A DNA stretch of 57,023 nucleotides from an uncultured Erysipelotrichaceae bacterium (lineage in GTDB: Bacteria; Bacillota_I; Bacilli_A; Erysipelotrichales; Erysipelotrichaceae). Where the stretch lies: assembly GCA_944327135.1 (NCBI GenBank), contig CALVGQ010000107.1, positions 1 to 57,023 of the forward strand, given 5' to 3'. Each line of letters starts with the position of its first letter. Position 1 is the stretch's first letter. This document shows, one piece after another, positions 1-9,311 of this stretch. The notes below the pieces were generated by a model. That model did no database searches, was not told the origin of the DNA, and saw only the letters and a list, made by a program, of their open reading frames with translations. A program made the translations under genes and the position numbers.

Positions 1-2489
1 CCGCCGGAAAGCGTCGTCGATGACTGTCCCAGCTTGATATAATCCAAGCCGACATCATGCAAAGTCTGAAGCTTGCTTTTGATCTTAGGAATGGAATTGA
101 AAAACTCCAGAGCCTCCTCTACCGTCATCTCCAAAACATCGTAAATGTTCTTTCCTTTATAGGTCACCTGCAGAGTTTCCTCATTGTACCGCTTTCCTTT
201 GCATTCTTCGCAAGGCACATACACATCCGGCAGAAAATTCATGGAGATCCGTTTTACCCCATCGCCTTGACACATTTCACAGCGGCCTCCTCGAACATTG
301 AAAGAGAACCGGCTTTTATCATAACCACGCAGCTTGGCTTCCGGGGTCAAAGCAAACAGATCCCGAATATCATCAAAGACACCGGTATAGGTTACCGGAT
401 TGGAACGCGGTGTTCTTCCAATCGGATCCTGACTGATTTCCACGACCTTATCGATTTCTTCCAATCCTTTGATCGCCTTGAATTTCCCAGGATAAACACG
501 AACCCGTCCCAAGGACTGCTGCACTGCTTTGCAGAAGATTTCATTGACCAGCGTCGACTTTCCGCTTCCGCTGACCCCCGTCACAACACAGAAGGTTCCT
601 AATGGAAATTTCACTGTAATATTTTTCAGATTGTTTTCCTTTGCTCCTTGGATCGTAATCGATTTCCCATTTCCTTTGCGACGTTTTGACGGAATCTCAA
701 TTTTTCTTTTTCCCGACAAATATCCGCCCGTAATGGAAGCCTCACACTGCATGACCTCTTGCGGGGTTCCGGCCACGATGACCTCACCGCCATGAATCCC
801 GGCTCCCGGTCCAATATCCACGATAAAATCTGATTCCAACATCGTTTCTTCATCATGTTCGACCACGATCAGACTGTTGCCCAGATCACGCATTTTCTTT
901 AACGTGCTGATCAAGCGCGCGTTATCCCGCTGATGCAGACCAATCGAAGGCTCATCCAATACATAAAGTACTCCGGTCAGCTGTGAGCCGATCTGGGTTG
1001 CCAGCCGAATTCGCTGTGCTTCTCCGCCGGAAAGCGTTCCTGCCAGCCGATCCAGGGTCAAGTATTCCAGGCCGACATCCACCAAAAATTTCAAACGATT
1101 ATGAATTTCCTGAACCACCAGCCGGGCAATTTCCGTTTTCATTGGATCCAGCTCAAGATGATCGATCCATTCCAGAGCATCGCGCACGGTCATGCAAGTA
1201 AATTCATAAATGTTCTTATCCTGGATTCGAACAGCCAGCGCCATCTCATTCAGGCGCTTTCCTTGGCATTTTGGGCACGGGCTCTCCATCATAAAGGTCG
1301 CATACCAGTCTTTGGACATCTGAGAAGTCGTCTCCAGATAACGCCGTTCAATCAGATTCACGATTCCTTCGATCATTTCGTTGCGGCTGAACGTATTGCC
1401 AGAAGAAGAGGTGATCGTATAGGCAATCGGACGATCTGAGCCATAAAGCAGCCGCTCGATCTGTGTCGGACTGAGCTGTTTTAGCGGCGTATCCAAATCC
1501 ACGCCATACGTCTTCATCAGCACGGCAAACCGCTGCCATTCAATGTTATCTGTCCCTACGGTATTTTTATAATACCGGATCCCTCCCTGGCGAATCGTCT
1601 TTGACCAATCCGGAATCAGGATATTGACATCGACCTTCTGCGTGATTCCCAAACCTTTGCACTCTTCACAGGCCCCCAACGGCGCATTAAAAGAAAACAG
1701 CCGCGGTTCAATCGGCGGCATGGAAAAGCCGCAGATCTTACAAGCATAATTGCTGGAAAACAGCACTTCTTCCTCCCCGATCTTGACCAAGCAAAGCCCA
1801 TCAGCCAGCTTTAAACAGGTTTCAATCGAATCATGAAGGCGCGAGCGGCTATTTTCATTTTTGACCACACGATCCACGATCACATCCAGATTATGCTTGC
1901 TGTTCTTCTTTAGCTCGATCTCCTCTTCCAAAAGGCGCATTTCTCCATCAATGCGCATTCGGATATACCCTTCCTTACGCATTTTCTCAAAAAAGTCCTT
2001 AAAAGTCCCCTTTTGATTACGAACGACCGGCGCCATGATTTCCAAGCGCGCCCCATCCTTTTCCTGCATGATCCGGTCCACCATCTGCGTGATCGTCTGA
2101 CTTTCGATCGGTTCATGATGAGTCGGACAGTACGGCGTTCCCACACGGGCATACAAAAGACGAAGATAATCATAGATTTCGGTTACGGTCCCTACCGTCG
2201 AGCGCGGATTATTGCTGGTGGTTTTTTGATCGATCGAAATGGCCGGCGACAGCCCATCGATGCTTTCTACATCCGGTTTATCGACGCCGCCCAAAAACTG
2301 CCGGGCATAAGCGCTCAGCGACTCTACATAGCGCCGCTGTCCTTCGGCATAAATCGTATCAAAAGCCAGCGAGGTCTTGCCCGATCCTGAAAGTCCTGTC
2401 ATGATGACCAGCTCATTGCGCGGAATTTCCAGATCGATATTCTTAAGATTGTTTTCTTTTGCCCCTTTGATGATGATTTTTTCCTGCAT
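1..2489 (-). CDS. uvrA: UvrABC system protein A (excinuclease ATPase), C-terminus cut by window edge
   Basis: This is the DNA-damage recognition ATPase of nucleotide excision repair. About 829 residues are visible out of the roughly 940 usual for the family. The N-terminus [18 protein letters not shown] starts at an ATG, followed by the first Walker A (GLSGSGKTS). The first ABC signature ([12 protein letters not shown]) and Walker B ([12 protein letters not shown]) lie mid-protein, and the second Walker A (GVSGSGKST) follows. The reading frame runs off the left edge exactly at the second LSGG signature. Cys pairs (CxxC) of the zinc modules are present. It appears to be monocistronic in this window, with its own extended -10 promoter upstream. 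Confidence 0.97.
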   Translation of the reverse strand, partial: MQEKIIIKGAKENNLKNIDLEIPRNELVIMTGLSGSGKTSLAFDTIYAEGQRRYVESLSAYARQFLGGVDKPDVESIDGLSPAISIDQKTTSNNPRSTVGTVTEIYDYLRLLYARVGTPYCPTHHEPIESQTITQMVDRIMQEKDGARLEIMAPVVRNQKGTFKDFFEKMRKEGYIRMRIDGEMRLLEEEIELKKNSKHNLDVIVDRVVKNENSRSRLHDSIETCLKLADGLCLVKIGEEEVLFSSNYACKICGFSMPPIEPRLFSFNAPLGACEECKGLGITQKVDVNILIPDWSKTIRQGGIRYYKNTVGTDNIEWQRFAVLMKTYGVDLDTPLKQLSPTQIERLLYGSDRPIAYTITSSSGNTFSRNEMIEGIVNLIERRYLETTSQMSKDWYATFMMESPCPKCQGKRLNEMALAVRIQDKNIYEFTCMTVRDALEWIDHLELDPMKTEIARLVVQEIHNRLKFLVDVGLEYLTLDRLAGTLSGGEAQRIRLATQIGSQLTGVLYVLDEPSIGLHQRDNARLISTLKKMRDLGNSLIVVEHDEETMLESDFIVDIGPGAGIHGGEVIVAGTPQEVMQCEASITGGYLSGKRKIEIPSKRRKGNGKSITIQGAKENNLKNITVKFPLGTFCVVTGVSGSGKSTLVNEIFCKAVQQSLGRVRVYPGKFKAIKGLEEIDKVVEISQDPIGRTPRSNPVTYTGVFDDIRDLFALTPEAKLRGYDKSRFSFNVRGGRCEMCQGDGVKRISMNFLPDVYVPCEECKGKRYNEETLQVTYKGKNIYDVLEMTVEEALEFFNSIPKIKSKLQTLHDVGLDYIKLGQSSTTLSG

Positions 2490-2578
2490 GTTGTTCACCT
2501 CAATCAATTTCTAGTCTTGCCTTTTTTCCTTTTTTTACACACAGACTGTTTTCTTTTTAAAATGACAGTCACGGAATC

Positions 2579-2584
2579 ATTATA
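2579..2584 (-). promoter_or_regulatory. Extended -10 promoter element for uvrA
   Basis: On the minus strand the sequence reads TGCTATAAT, an extended -10 hexamer about 90 bases upstream of the uvrA start. I see no good -35 at normal spacing, which is common when the TGn extension is present. Confidence 0.55.
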
Positions 2585-2687
2585 GCACAAAAGACTTGAA
2601 GTTCTTTCAAGAATTGTCTTTTTTCTATGTCCGGCTTTATCTTACAATGGCTTGTCTTTTCCCGCAACGTTTATGCCTGTTTTCTTT

Positions 2688-2712
2688 AAAAAAGCGAGGA
2701 GGCTCCTCGCTA
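2688..2712 (-). terminator. Rho-independent terminator of the nucleoside hydrolase gene
   Basis: On the minus strand GCGAGGA-gcc-TCCTCGC is followed by six T. The stem overlaps the stop codon of the upstream gene. Confidence 0.8.
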
Positions 2713-3633
2713 AGCTTCATAAGCGCTCAGGCTCTGCTCAATCAGATCCCAATAGGCCTCTACATCCACGCTCACTGCGACCTGACAGCACGATGCTTCC
2801 TTAGAATCTGGCTTCCGGTCACAATTGGTCCGACCATAGCTTGGGCTATCAGAATGATCGATCGTAACACTCATTGGTTCAAACTTCAACAGCTCCGGCT
2901 TTAATAACCAAGCGATCGTTAATGGATCATGCAGCGGACCCCCCGGCAGACCAAAAACGTCCTTCTGGGTCTGATTAAAAAACCTCATCAATCCACAAAA
3001 CAGCCGGGAAGCGATAGTATTCTGTTTTTCCATCCGCTCAACGATCTCAGGCAGCACCAGACACTGGCGAGTCACATCCAAACCGATCATAAAGAGAGGA
3101 CAGCCGCTTTCAAAACAAATGGCCGCGGCTTCGGCATCGGCTAAAATATTGAATTCTGCCGCTGGAGAGATATTGCCTGCTCCCATTGAGCCTCCCATCA
3201 AGACGATTTTTTCGATGTGCTCTAAAATTGAAGGCTCCAGTCGGATTGCCATTGCCAGATTGGTCATTGCCCCAGTTGTCACCACTGTTACTTTCTTTTC
3301 CTTCAAAAGCGTTTCAATCATAAAACGGACGGCATGCATGGCTTCTGGACGATCTGGATAATCCGGAAATTCCACACCATCCAGCCCGCTTTCGCCATGA
3401 ATCTCCGGACAAATCAAGGGAGTCCTTAAAATTGGGCGGCTGCACCCACGATAAACAGGGATCTTCATTCCCAGAGTTCGTGTGACATTGATGGCGTTCT
3501 GCGTTGTTTTCTCGACCGTTTGATTACCTGCTTCCGTCGTGATCCCCAAAATTTCCAGGCTAGGCGAACTGCCTGCTAATACAATGGCAATCGCATCATC
3601 ATGCCCTGGATCACAATCTAAAATAATTTTCAT
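2710..3633 (-). CDS. Inosine/uridine-preferring nucleoside hydrolase family protein
   Basis: This 307-aa cytoplasmic enzyme is expected to hydrolyse the N-glycosidic bond of ribonucleosides to base plus ribose, in nucleoside salvage. The N-terminal calcium/ribose motif DCDPGHDDA is intact, and MGGSMGAGNISPAAEFN is the typical mid-protein signature carrying the substrate-binding Asn. The length matches the RihA/RihB/IunH family. AGGAG lies 8 bases before the ATG. Substrate preference (pyrimidine versus purine) cannot be read from the sequence. The gene is monocistronic, with a strong terminator. Confidence 0.92.
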   Translation of the reverse strand: MKIILDCDPGHDDAIAIVLAGSSPSLEILGITTEAGNQTVEKTTQNAINVTRTLGMKIPVYRGCSRPILRTPLICPEIHGESGLDGVEFPDYPDRPEAMHAVRFMIETLLKEKKVTVVTTGAMTNLAMAIRLEPSILEHIEKIVLMGGSMGAGNISPAAEFNILADAEAAAICFESGCPLFMIGLDVTRQCLVLPEIVERMEKQNTIASRLFCGLMRFFNQTQKDVFGLPGGPLHDPLTIAWLLKPELLKFEPMSVTIDHSDSPSYGRTNCDRKPDSKEASCCQVAVSVDVEAYWDLIEQSLSAYEA

Positions 3634-3663
3634 GATCTTTTCTCCTATTTCTTTAACATTTTA

Positions 3664-4533
3664 TTATTCATCGTTTTTGCATGGTTCTTTTTTCTGATTG
3701 TGTCTATACAGCAGCACCGCAGTCAGAATGATCACAGCATATCCCACAAAGCTTAAGCCATCCGGCAGCTGATCAAAAAAGATAAAGCCCAGCAGTGCAC
3801 TGAAAATGACCTGGGAATAATCAAAGACAGATATTTCCCGTGCCGGAGCATAGGTGTACGCCGCTGTAACGCTGAATTGAGCTGCCGCCGCACAGATCCC
3901 TGCCAGCAAAAGGGCAAGCAGCTGCAAGGAACTCATTGGAACAAAAAAGAAAATCAGCGAAGGCAGCGTTACAAGACAAGAGAAGGCTGAAAAGAAAAAA
4001 ACGATGTACGGTCCTCGCTCCTTTCGCTGGCCTAATCCGCGAACACACGCATACGCTCCGCCGGCAGTCATCGCTCCCAGCAATCCGATCAGGGAAGGAA
4101 AAAGCGTTGCACTGTTGAATCCGGGCCGAATAATCAAAAGACTTCCTGCAAAAGCCATTACAACACTCATCTTTTGTGCCCAGTCTGTTTTTTCCTGTAA
4201 AAACAGTGAAGAAAAAATAATCACAAAAAACGGTGAAAGCTTACTCAGCATGGAAGCATCCGCCATCACTAAATGATCGACGGCATAGTAATTGCACAAG
4301 ATTCCTACTGTTCCCAACGTGGAACGAAGAGTCAAAAGCGAAAAATTTCCCTTCTTCCAGCGAAATCCACCGCCATTTTTCCATAAAATCAAAAATGCAA
4401 ACAAGCAAGCCACCAGATTTCGAAAAAAACTTTTCTGTATCGATGGCAGATCCCCCGACAGCTTCACAAATACATTCATCAATGCATAGAAAAAAGCGGA
4501 TAAAAGGATAAAACGAACTCCTTTGTTTCTCAT
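3664..4533 (-). CDS. EamA/DMT-family transporter
   Basis: This 289-aa integral membrane protein has about ten hydrophobic segments in two repeated EamA halves. The first half contains the LRSTLGTVGILCNYYAVDHL region and the second ends in FVGYAVIILTAVLLY. The family exports or imports small metabolites (amino acids, nucleosides, drugs). Its position just upstream of the nucleoside hydrolase, in the same direction with about 30 bases between them, makes a shared role possible, but the substrate is unknown. GGGGGGA precedes the ATG at 6 bases. The C-terminus is a short charged tail. Confidence 0.88.
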   Translation of the reverse strand: MRNKGVRFILLSAFFYALMNVFVKLSGDLPSIQKSFFRNLVACLFAFLILWKNGGGFRWKKGNFSLLTLRSTLGTVGILCNYYAVDHLVMADASMLSKLSPFFVIIFSSLFLQEKTDWAQKMSVVMAFAGSLLIIRPGFNSATLFPSLIGLLGAMTAGGAYACVRGLGQRKERGPYIVFFFSAFSCLVTLPSLIFFFVPMSSLQLLALLLAGICAAAAQFSVTAAYTYAPAREISVFDYSQVIFSALLGFIFFDQLPDGLSFVGYAVIILTAVLLYRHNQKKEPCKNDE

Positions 4534-4603
4534 CTACATTCCCCCCTGAAAATCATTTTCATTATAATCTTTTTCAAATCGAAGTACCAGAGCCTAAAAA
4601 AAC

Positions 4604-4631
4604 AGAAAACTCTTTGTCAGTCAACAAAGAG
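4604..4631 (-). terminator. Terminator after the pepD/tag-M20/ceramidase-like operon
   Basis: On the minus strand CTCTTTGT-tgactg-ACAAAGAG is followed by TTTTCTGTTTTTTT. Confidence 0.75.
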
Positions 4632-4667
4632 CTTTCCAAAAAGTTAAATTATCAACGCAATTTTGTA

Positions 4668-5969
4668 TTATACCCGATTGAGTTCCCTTTGACAAGCTGA
4701 AATAAGCTGGATTGATCTCTGTTCTTTCAATCTTTGAAGCAGCTTTTCAACAAACCGCTCCCCTTCATTTTCTGCAAAGCTGCTCAGTGCCGCTTCATAA
4801 TCCTGATTTTGATATCCCGCCTGATCTGGCATGTACCCCAGATGACCGTTGGTATAGCCGACCGTCCAGATAGGGAAAGCAGCCTTGATCTGCAATGAAA
4901 GCGAAGAGTACAGCTCCAAAGGAGTAAACAGGATCGGTTTGCCCTGCAATACAAGCAAAGAACAGTTGACCGAAACTCTATCACTAAACGATTGAGGATG
5001 TTCTGCCTGAAGCAATGTCAGCTCTGCACCCCTTTGTTTTTCCTGAAGTTTTTTCCGTTCTCCTTCAGAACCTGTCTTCCAAGCAGAAAGTTCCGCTTTC
5101 ACTTTTTCCAGCTGACTTTGCGCCAGCGTTTTTGAAATCAAAGGCTTGCCCTTCAGCTGGATGGTAAAGGAGCTTAGTTCAATCTGATCCAGAGATTGAA
5201 ACGAACTATTCTTTAGACTTTGTGTTAGCGTCTTAGCCAACGCCTTTCCTAAACGCTCAGTCTCTTCAAAGCTGCTATTGCGGCGGGTAAATCGGGTACT
5301 CATGTCCCCGCAGCTGCCATTCAAAAAGACAACCATCCGGTATCGATCTTTCAAAGCTTCCTGCACCGCTCCGCAAAAGTCTGCGCTAACCCATGTATTG
5401 AAGCGATCCAAAACAGTTGGATGACAGGCTAAATTATAAATTAAGATCGCACTTTGATCCAAACGAAGCAGCTCAATGATTGCAAGCTGCTGATCGCCAG
5501 GACAATCAGGATCATTGCGCTGACTGCCCAGCTCACCATACCTCGTTTCAACAAAACGAATCTGCGTTTCTTTAAGATCCTGCAATGCTTCCAGCACACA
5601 GGTCTTAACCAGCTGAGCCAGCTTATCCAGCGTTTCTTCTTCCAGCGGTCCAGCCAATAACGCACTCAATGGCTGCTTTTGGGTATCTAGGATCCCCCCT
5701 ATAGAAGAATGCGTATGCGTAGCACTAATCAAGAGATGCTGACGCTCAAAGCCAAACGGCTCAAGCTGCTCTACAATACGTTCCCACAAAATCGTTTCCA
5801 CGATCAAGATATCCATCTGAACAAGAACGATTTGCGGCGTCGCATCAAAAACGATCACCCGTATCCATGGCAGATCATGCACCCCGCTTGCCCGACGAAT
5901 CGGTGCATAACCTGCTAAGATGCTGTTTTTAGCAACCTCGATCGGTCTTGTGCCAATACCAACCTTCAC
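4668..5969 (-). CDS. Neutral/alkaline ceramidase-like N-terminal domain protein
   Basis: This 433-aa protein resembles the N-terminal catalytic domain of the neutral/alkaline non-lysosomal ceramidase family. It begins MKVGIGTRPIEV and has the zinc-site motif ATHTHSSIGG near residue 105, a second conserved block (NLACHPTVL) and LNGSCGDMSTR. The substrate may be an N-acyl or amide lipid, but stand-alone homologues in bacteria are mostly uncharacterised. There is no signal peptide, so it is probably cytosolic, unlike secreted ceramidases. The GTG start overlaps the stop of the M20 peptidase by 4 bases, so the two are translationally coupled. An operon with two peptidases suggests an amidase-like role (inference). 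Confidence 0.75.
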   Translation of the reverse strand: MKVGIGTRPIEVAKNSILAGYAPIRRASGVHDLPWIRVIVFDATPQIVLVQMDILIVETILWERIVEQLEPFGFERQHLLISATHTHSSIGGILDTQKQPLSALLAGPLEEETLDKLAQLVKTCVLEALQDLKETQIRFVETRYGELGSQRNDPDCPGDQQLAIIELLRLDQSAILIYNLACHPTVLDRFNTWVSADFCGAVQEALKDRYRMVVFLNGSCGDMSTRFTRRNSSFEETERLGKALAKTLTQSLKNSSFQSLDQIELSSFTIQLKGKPLISKTLAQSQLEKVKAELSAWKTGSEGERKKLQEKQRGAELTLLQAEHPQSFSDRVSVNCSLLVLQGKPILFTPLELYSSLSLQIKAAFPIWTVGYTNGHLGYMPDQAGYQNQDYEAALSSFAENEGERFVEKLLQRLKEQRSIQLISACQRELNRV

Positions 5970-7195
5970 GCTTCTTCTGCCAGATCACTCATCGCAAGCA
6001 CCAGCAGCAGGGCCAGCTGCGGCATCTGCCAGGTCCCATCCAATGGAAACCGTTCTTTCTCAGCATTATGGGCAAAGGTCTCCACATCTCCAGAGCCAAT
6101 GCAAACTGCCGGAATCTGCCGGCTGATCGGAATAGAGGCATTGGTCGGCCCTCCTTTTTCCAAGCGTGGTGTATTTCCCAAAGCTTCAATGGCACACCAG
6201 GCGGCTTCCACGATCGGATCATGTTCATTTAAGCTGCCTGCTTTGACATCACACCAGGTCTTGATCGTCAAGGTAATCTGATCCTTGCCCCACCGTGCGC
6301 TTTCTTCATCACAGCCCTCCTGCAAACAGCGCAGGATCTGACGATCCAGTTCTTCCAGCTCTGCCTGACCATTGGAACGATAATTGATCTTGATCGTGGC
6401 TTCTGGAACGATTGCATGAATCGAAGCATCATTTCCCGCATGAAAGTTCGAAACGCAATAGGTCGTCTTCGGCATTTCAGGAACCTCCAGATCAGCAATC
6501 TTGGCAATCGCCCGCGCTGCCGCATGAAGCGGATTGGCTACTTTGCCAAACGCTCCATAGGCATGGCCGCCGATGCCATGAAAGGTTGCTTCGATCGTTT
6601 TAAATCCGGTTGACTGATAAACGATTCCAGAGGCTCCCGCGCCATCCATATTGATACACGCATCAATCTGATCATGATCATCAAAGAAGGCTTTCATTCC
6701 GCCAAAGCCGCCCTTGCCTTCTTCCTGCACAGTGGTCACAAAGATCAAATCCTTCTTAGTTTGAATTCCAGAAGCATCCAACGCCCGGATCACAGAAAGC
6801 ATGGCCGCACAAGCCCGTGTATCGTCGGTAATTCCAGGGCAGGTAATAAAGTGCTCATCCCGTTTGGGATGGATTTCGGTCTCCAGCGGATAGACCGTAT
6901 CCATATGGCCATCCAGCACCACCGCTTTGTCCTCGCTGCCTTTTCGGCAAGCTACCGCATTACCCGCACGATCCAGATGAGCCTGCTGCAGCCCTAACTC
7001 CTGAAATTTTTTCACCATGAATGCCGCACGCTTTTCTTCATGGAAGGTTGGGGCCGGAATCACTACCAGATCCAGCTGATCCTGAATCGTATTCTCATGA
7101 TCGTCACGAATAAACTGCAGCGCCTTTTGAACCTTTTCATTTTTCATCAATCGATCGATCTTTTGACGTGATGCCTCACTTGGCACATAGCTCAT
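5966..7195 (-). CDS. M20-family metallopeptidase (PepT/M20-like), internal start within the read-through ORF
   Basis: This 409-aa zinc peptidase of the M20 superfamily (tripeptidase or carboxypeptidase type) hydrolyses small peptides in the cytoplasm. Metal ligands are visible: GHMDTVYP (His, Asp), ITDDTRACAAM (bridging Asp), and the catalytic and metal Glu pair in QEEGKGGFGG. A dimerisation domain occupies the middle (GIGGHAYGAF). The ATG at 7195 has AAAGGAG about 9 bases upstream, a good ribosome site, so this product can be made independently of the upstream glycosylase frame. It is followed by the ceramidase-like gene with a 4-base overlap. Confidence 0.85.
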   Translation of the reverse strand: MSYVPSEASRQKIDRLMKNEKVQKALQFIRDDHENTIQDQLDLVVIPAPTFHEEKRAAFMVKKFQELGLQQAHLDRAGNAVACRKGSEDKAVVLDGHMDTVYPLETEIHPKRDEHFITCPGITDDTRACAAMLSVIRALDASGIQTKKDLIFVTTVQEEGKGGFGGMKAFFDDHDQIDACINMDGAGASGIVYQSTGFKTIEATFHGIGGHAYGAFGKVANPLHAAARAIAKIADLEVPEMPKTTYCVSNFHAGNDASIHAIVPEATIKINYRSNGQAELEELDRQILRCLQEGCDEESARWGKDQITLTIKTWCDVKAGSLNEHDPIVEAAWCAIEALGNTPRLEKGGPTNASIPISRQIPAVCIGSGDVETFAHNAEKERFPLDGTWQMPQLALLLVLAMSDLAEEA

Positions 7196-7738
7196 GTTTT
7201 CCACTCCTTTTCTAAAACATTGTTGCTCATGGGCATTGATCCGTCCAATTGCCTCCAGCCAGGATTGCGTTGTAATGCTTCCCATAAAACGAAATCCCCG
7301 CTTTTTCATATCGCTAGAAAGCTGATCAGACCAAATGCTGGTCTTTTCTGCCCGATCTGCAGCATGGGCCTTTGGCCCTAACATGATGTCCAAATAGCTA
7401 GAAAAACTGCCAAATTCCTGACAGACTTCCAGAAAACAGCGGGCATTTTGAATTGCCGCCCGAATCTTGGCCTCATTACGAATAATTCGCTTATCCATTT
7501 TGAGCGTTCGGACCTTTTCTTCATCATAAGCAGCGATTTTCAGCGGATCAAATTGATCAAACGCCTCTTTAAATGCTTCCCGCTTGCTTAAGACAAGGCG
7601 CCAGGAAAGCCCTGTATGAAAGCTCTCCAGAAGCAGCATTTCAAACAATTTCTGATCCTTTGCGACCCAAACGCCCCATTCTTCATCATGATATTGCTGC
7701 ATCAATGCATCAGCATGCTCAGCCCATTGACACCGCAC
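5966..7738 (-). CDS. tag: DNA-3-methyladenine glycosylase I (Tag) reading through into the M20 peptidase
   Basis: The first ~181 residues are a complete Tag glycosylase, which removes 3-methyladenine from alkylated DNA. The zinc-snap ligands Cys3, His17, His170 and Cys174 are all present with the expected spacing, and the conserved ESFHTGLSW block follows. The GTG start overlaps the pepD stop (TAGTG) and has TGGAG 8 bases upstream. No stop codon follows Cys174. The frame continues through six residues into the M20 start, giving a 590-aa ORF. The ending at the last zinc ligand and the internal ribosome site suggest a lost stop between two adjacent genes. It could be a real fusion or translate partly as two proteins. 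Confidence 0.8.
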   Translation of the reverse strand: MRCQWAEHADALMQQYHDEEWGVWVAKDQKLFEMLLLESFHTGLSWRLVLSKREAFKEAFDQFDPLKIAAYDEEKVRTLKMDKRIIRNEAKIRAAIQNARCFLEVCQEFGSFSSYLDIMLGPKAHAADRAEKTSIWSDQLSSDMKKRGFRFMGSITTQSWLEAIGRINAHEQQCFRKGVENMSYVPSEASRQKIDRLMKNEKVQKALQFIRDDHENTIQDQLDLVVIPAPTFHEEKRAAFMVKKFQELGLQQAHLDRAGNAVACRKGSEDKAVVLDGHMDTVYPLETEIHPKRDEHFITCPGITDDTRACAAMLSVIRALDASGIQTKKDLIFVTTVQEEGKGGFGGMKAFFDDHDQIDACINMDGAGASGIVYQSTGFKTIEATFHGIGGHAYGAFGKVANPLHAAARAIAKIADLEVPEMPKTTYCVSNFHAGNDASIHAIVPEATIKINYRSNGQAELEELDRQILRCLQEGCDEESARWGKDQITLTIKTWCDVKAGSLNEHDPIVEAAWCAIEALGNTPRLEKGGPTNASIPISRQIPAVCIGSGDVETFAHNAEKERFPLDGTWQMPQLALLLVLAMSDLAEEA

Positions 7739-9171
7739 TAGAGATTCTCCAAAAGTCCTGTTAAAATCGTGTAAGTTCTATCAAATGCCTCAAGATTCAA
7801 TCGTTCCTGCGGAGTATGAGCCCCTTCCGCCTGCGGAGCACAGGTCACAATATCCATCTCCTCAAACATCTGACAGAAGACCCCGCATTCGGTTCCGCCA
7901 TGAGAGGCACCTGTCTTTAACGCCGTGCCAGTCATTGTTTCATACACCTTAGCAAACGTTTCACGTAACGGACTATCTGCCCGATAAGCCCACGCCGGAT
8001 AGCGATTGGATACCGTCATCCTGAAGCCAAAAACCTCAGCAGCACATTCCAGACGATCGCTCATCTGGTCCAACCAGCTTTCCAAGGCACTTCGCAAGGA
8101 GTAATGGATCACACATTCTCCGCCTTCTAAATGAATTGAAGCCAAATTCATAGAAGCCATCGGCAATCCAGGAATGACCATGCTGGAAGCCTGAAGGCCC
8201 GATGGCAGCAAAACCAAACACTGAATCAAAGAACGGGTCTCCTCCAAAGTCATCATCTTCGTCTGGGTCTCCATCTTTGTCAGTTCAATTTGAATAGACG
8301 GATCAGAATCCGCATATTCTCGCTGCACCTCTTTCCATACAGCCTGTGTTATAGACTGAAGCTGTTCTTCCTGAGCTTCTGAAGCAAAAACCACCACACA
8401 ATCCCGCGGAATGGCATTTTCCTTGTTTCCGCCATGGATCGAAACTAACTGGACAGCTTGCTGCTCTTTCAGATAGCGCCAGAGTGTCCGGGCCGCCAGC
8501 TTATTGGCATTTGCTCTTTCTTTGTTAATGTTGCCGCCGGAATGTCCGCCCAGCAATCCGGAAATTCGCAAGGTATATCCCTGCTTCTTTTCTGCTTCCA
8601 TGATGTAATTTTCCTGAAGTGTGACCGCTACACCGCCGGCGGTGGTCGTCATCGTCGTCCCATCAGCTCCGCAATCCAGGTTGATCATCCGGCGAGCCTG
8701 AAAATATTCTTTTTTCAGATTCATCGCTCCGGTCAGCCCCGTCTCTTCCTGGACGGTAAAGGCACATTCCAGCGCCGGATGCTTTAAATTCGAATCAGCC
8801 AGAATCGCCATCATATAACTGACTCCGGTTCCATCATCGGCCCCCAAGGTCGTGCCCTTAGCCTGAAGCCAGCCATCCACCACCTCAGTCTGGATCGGAT
8901 CCACAGTAAAGTCGTGCTCTACTTCCGCTAATTTCTCACATACCATGTCCAAATGGGCCTGCAAAATCACCGGTTCATGCTTTTCATACCCTTCAGAAGC
9001 CGGCTTATAGACGACCACATTTCCCATCTCATCCTGAACATAGCGAAGCTTATGCTCCTTTGCAAAGGCAACTACCCAATCACTGACCGCTTGTTCATGA
9101 AACGATCCATGCGGGATCTGAAGCATCTCGCTGAAATAACGACAATACGGTTTTGAAATATCAAACTCCAT
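7738..9171 (-). CDS. pepD: Cytosol aminoacyl-histidine dipeptidase (PepD, M20C)
   Basis: This 477-aa beta-alanyl/Xaa-His dipeptidase cleaves dipeptides such as carnosine in the cytoplasm. Zinc ligands lie in QAHLDMVCEK and LGADDGTGVSYM; the catalytic Glu pair is in QEETGLTGA; a late His is in ASHGGTECG. The length matches the family (~480). It is the first gene of a three- to four-cistron operon (pepD, tag/M20, ceramidase-like), linked by overlapping stop and start codons, so regulation is shared. The ATG start is about 10 bases downstream of a GGGGG stretch. Confidence 0.93.
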   Translation of the reverse strand: MEFDISKPYCRYFSEMLQIPHGSFHEQAVSDWVVAFAKEHKLRYVQDEMGNVVVYKPASEGYEKHEPVILQAHLDMVCEKLAEVEHDFTVDPIQTEVVDGWLQAKGTTLGADDGTGVSYMMAILADSNLKHPALECAFTVQEETGLTGAMNLKKEYFQARRMINLDCGADGTTMTTTAGGVAVTLQENYIMEAEKKQGYTLRISGLLGGHSGGNINKERANANKLAARTLWRYLKEQQAVQLVSIHGGNKENAIPRDCVVVFASEAQEEQLQSITQAVWKEVQREYADSDPSIQIELTKMETQTKMMTLEETRSLIQCLVLLPSGLQASSMVIPGLPMASMNLASIHLEGGECVIHYSLRSALESWLDQMSDRLECAAEVFGFRMTVSNRYPAWAYRADSPLRETFAKVYETMTGTALKTGASHGGTECGVFCQMFEEMDIVTCAPQAEGAHTPQERLNLEAFDRTYTILTGLLENL

Positions 9172-9270
9172 GATAAAATACCCCCAGTTCTTTTTTCTTA
9201 TTATACTCCCGTCCTGAAAAAACCTAAACTTTTATTCTTCCCGAAACAAGAGTTTTTATTCCCATCAAGG

Positions 9271-9300
9271 CAAAAAAAGCAGGAAGACTGTCCCTCCTGC
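9271..9300 (-). terminator. Terminator of the 202-aa unknown gene
   Basis: On the minus strand GCAGGA-gggacagtct-TCCTGC is followed by seven T. Confidence 0.75.
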
Positions 9301-9311
9301 ACCATAATTCT

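Noticed and set aside
1-1040. CCGCCGGAAAGCGT seen at 1 and 1026 as a repeat
   Set aside because: It encodes the two ABC signatures (LSGG) of the duplicated UvrA domains, not a mobile repeat.
2596-2904. Plus-strand ORF of 102 aa
   Set aside because: It is antisense to the nucleoside hydrolase, has no ribosome site and no recognisable composition.
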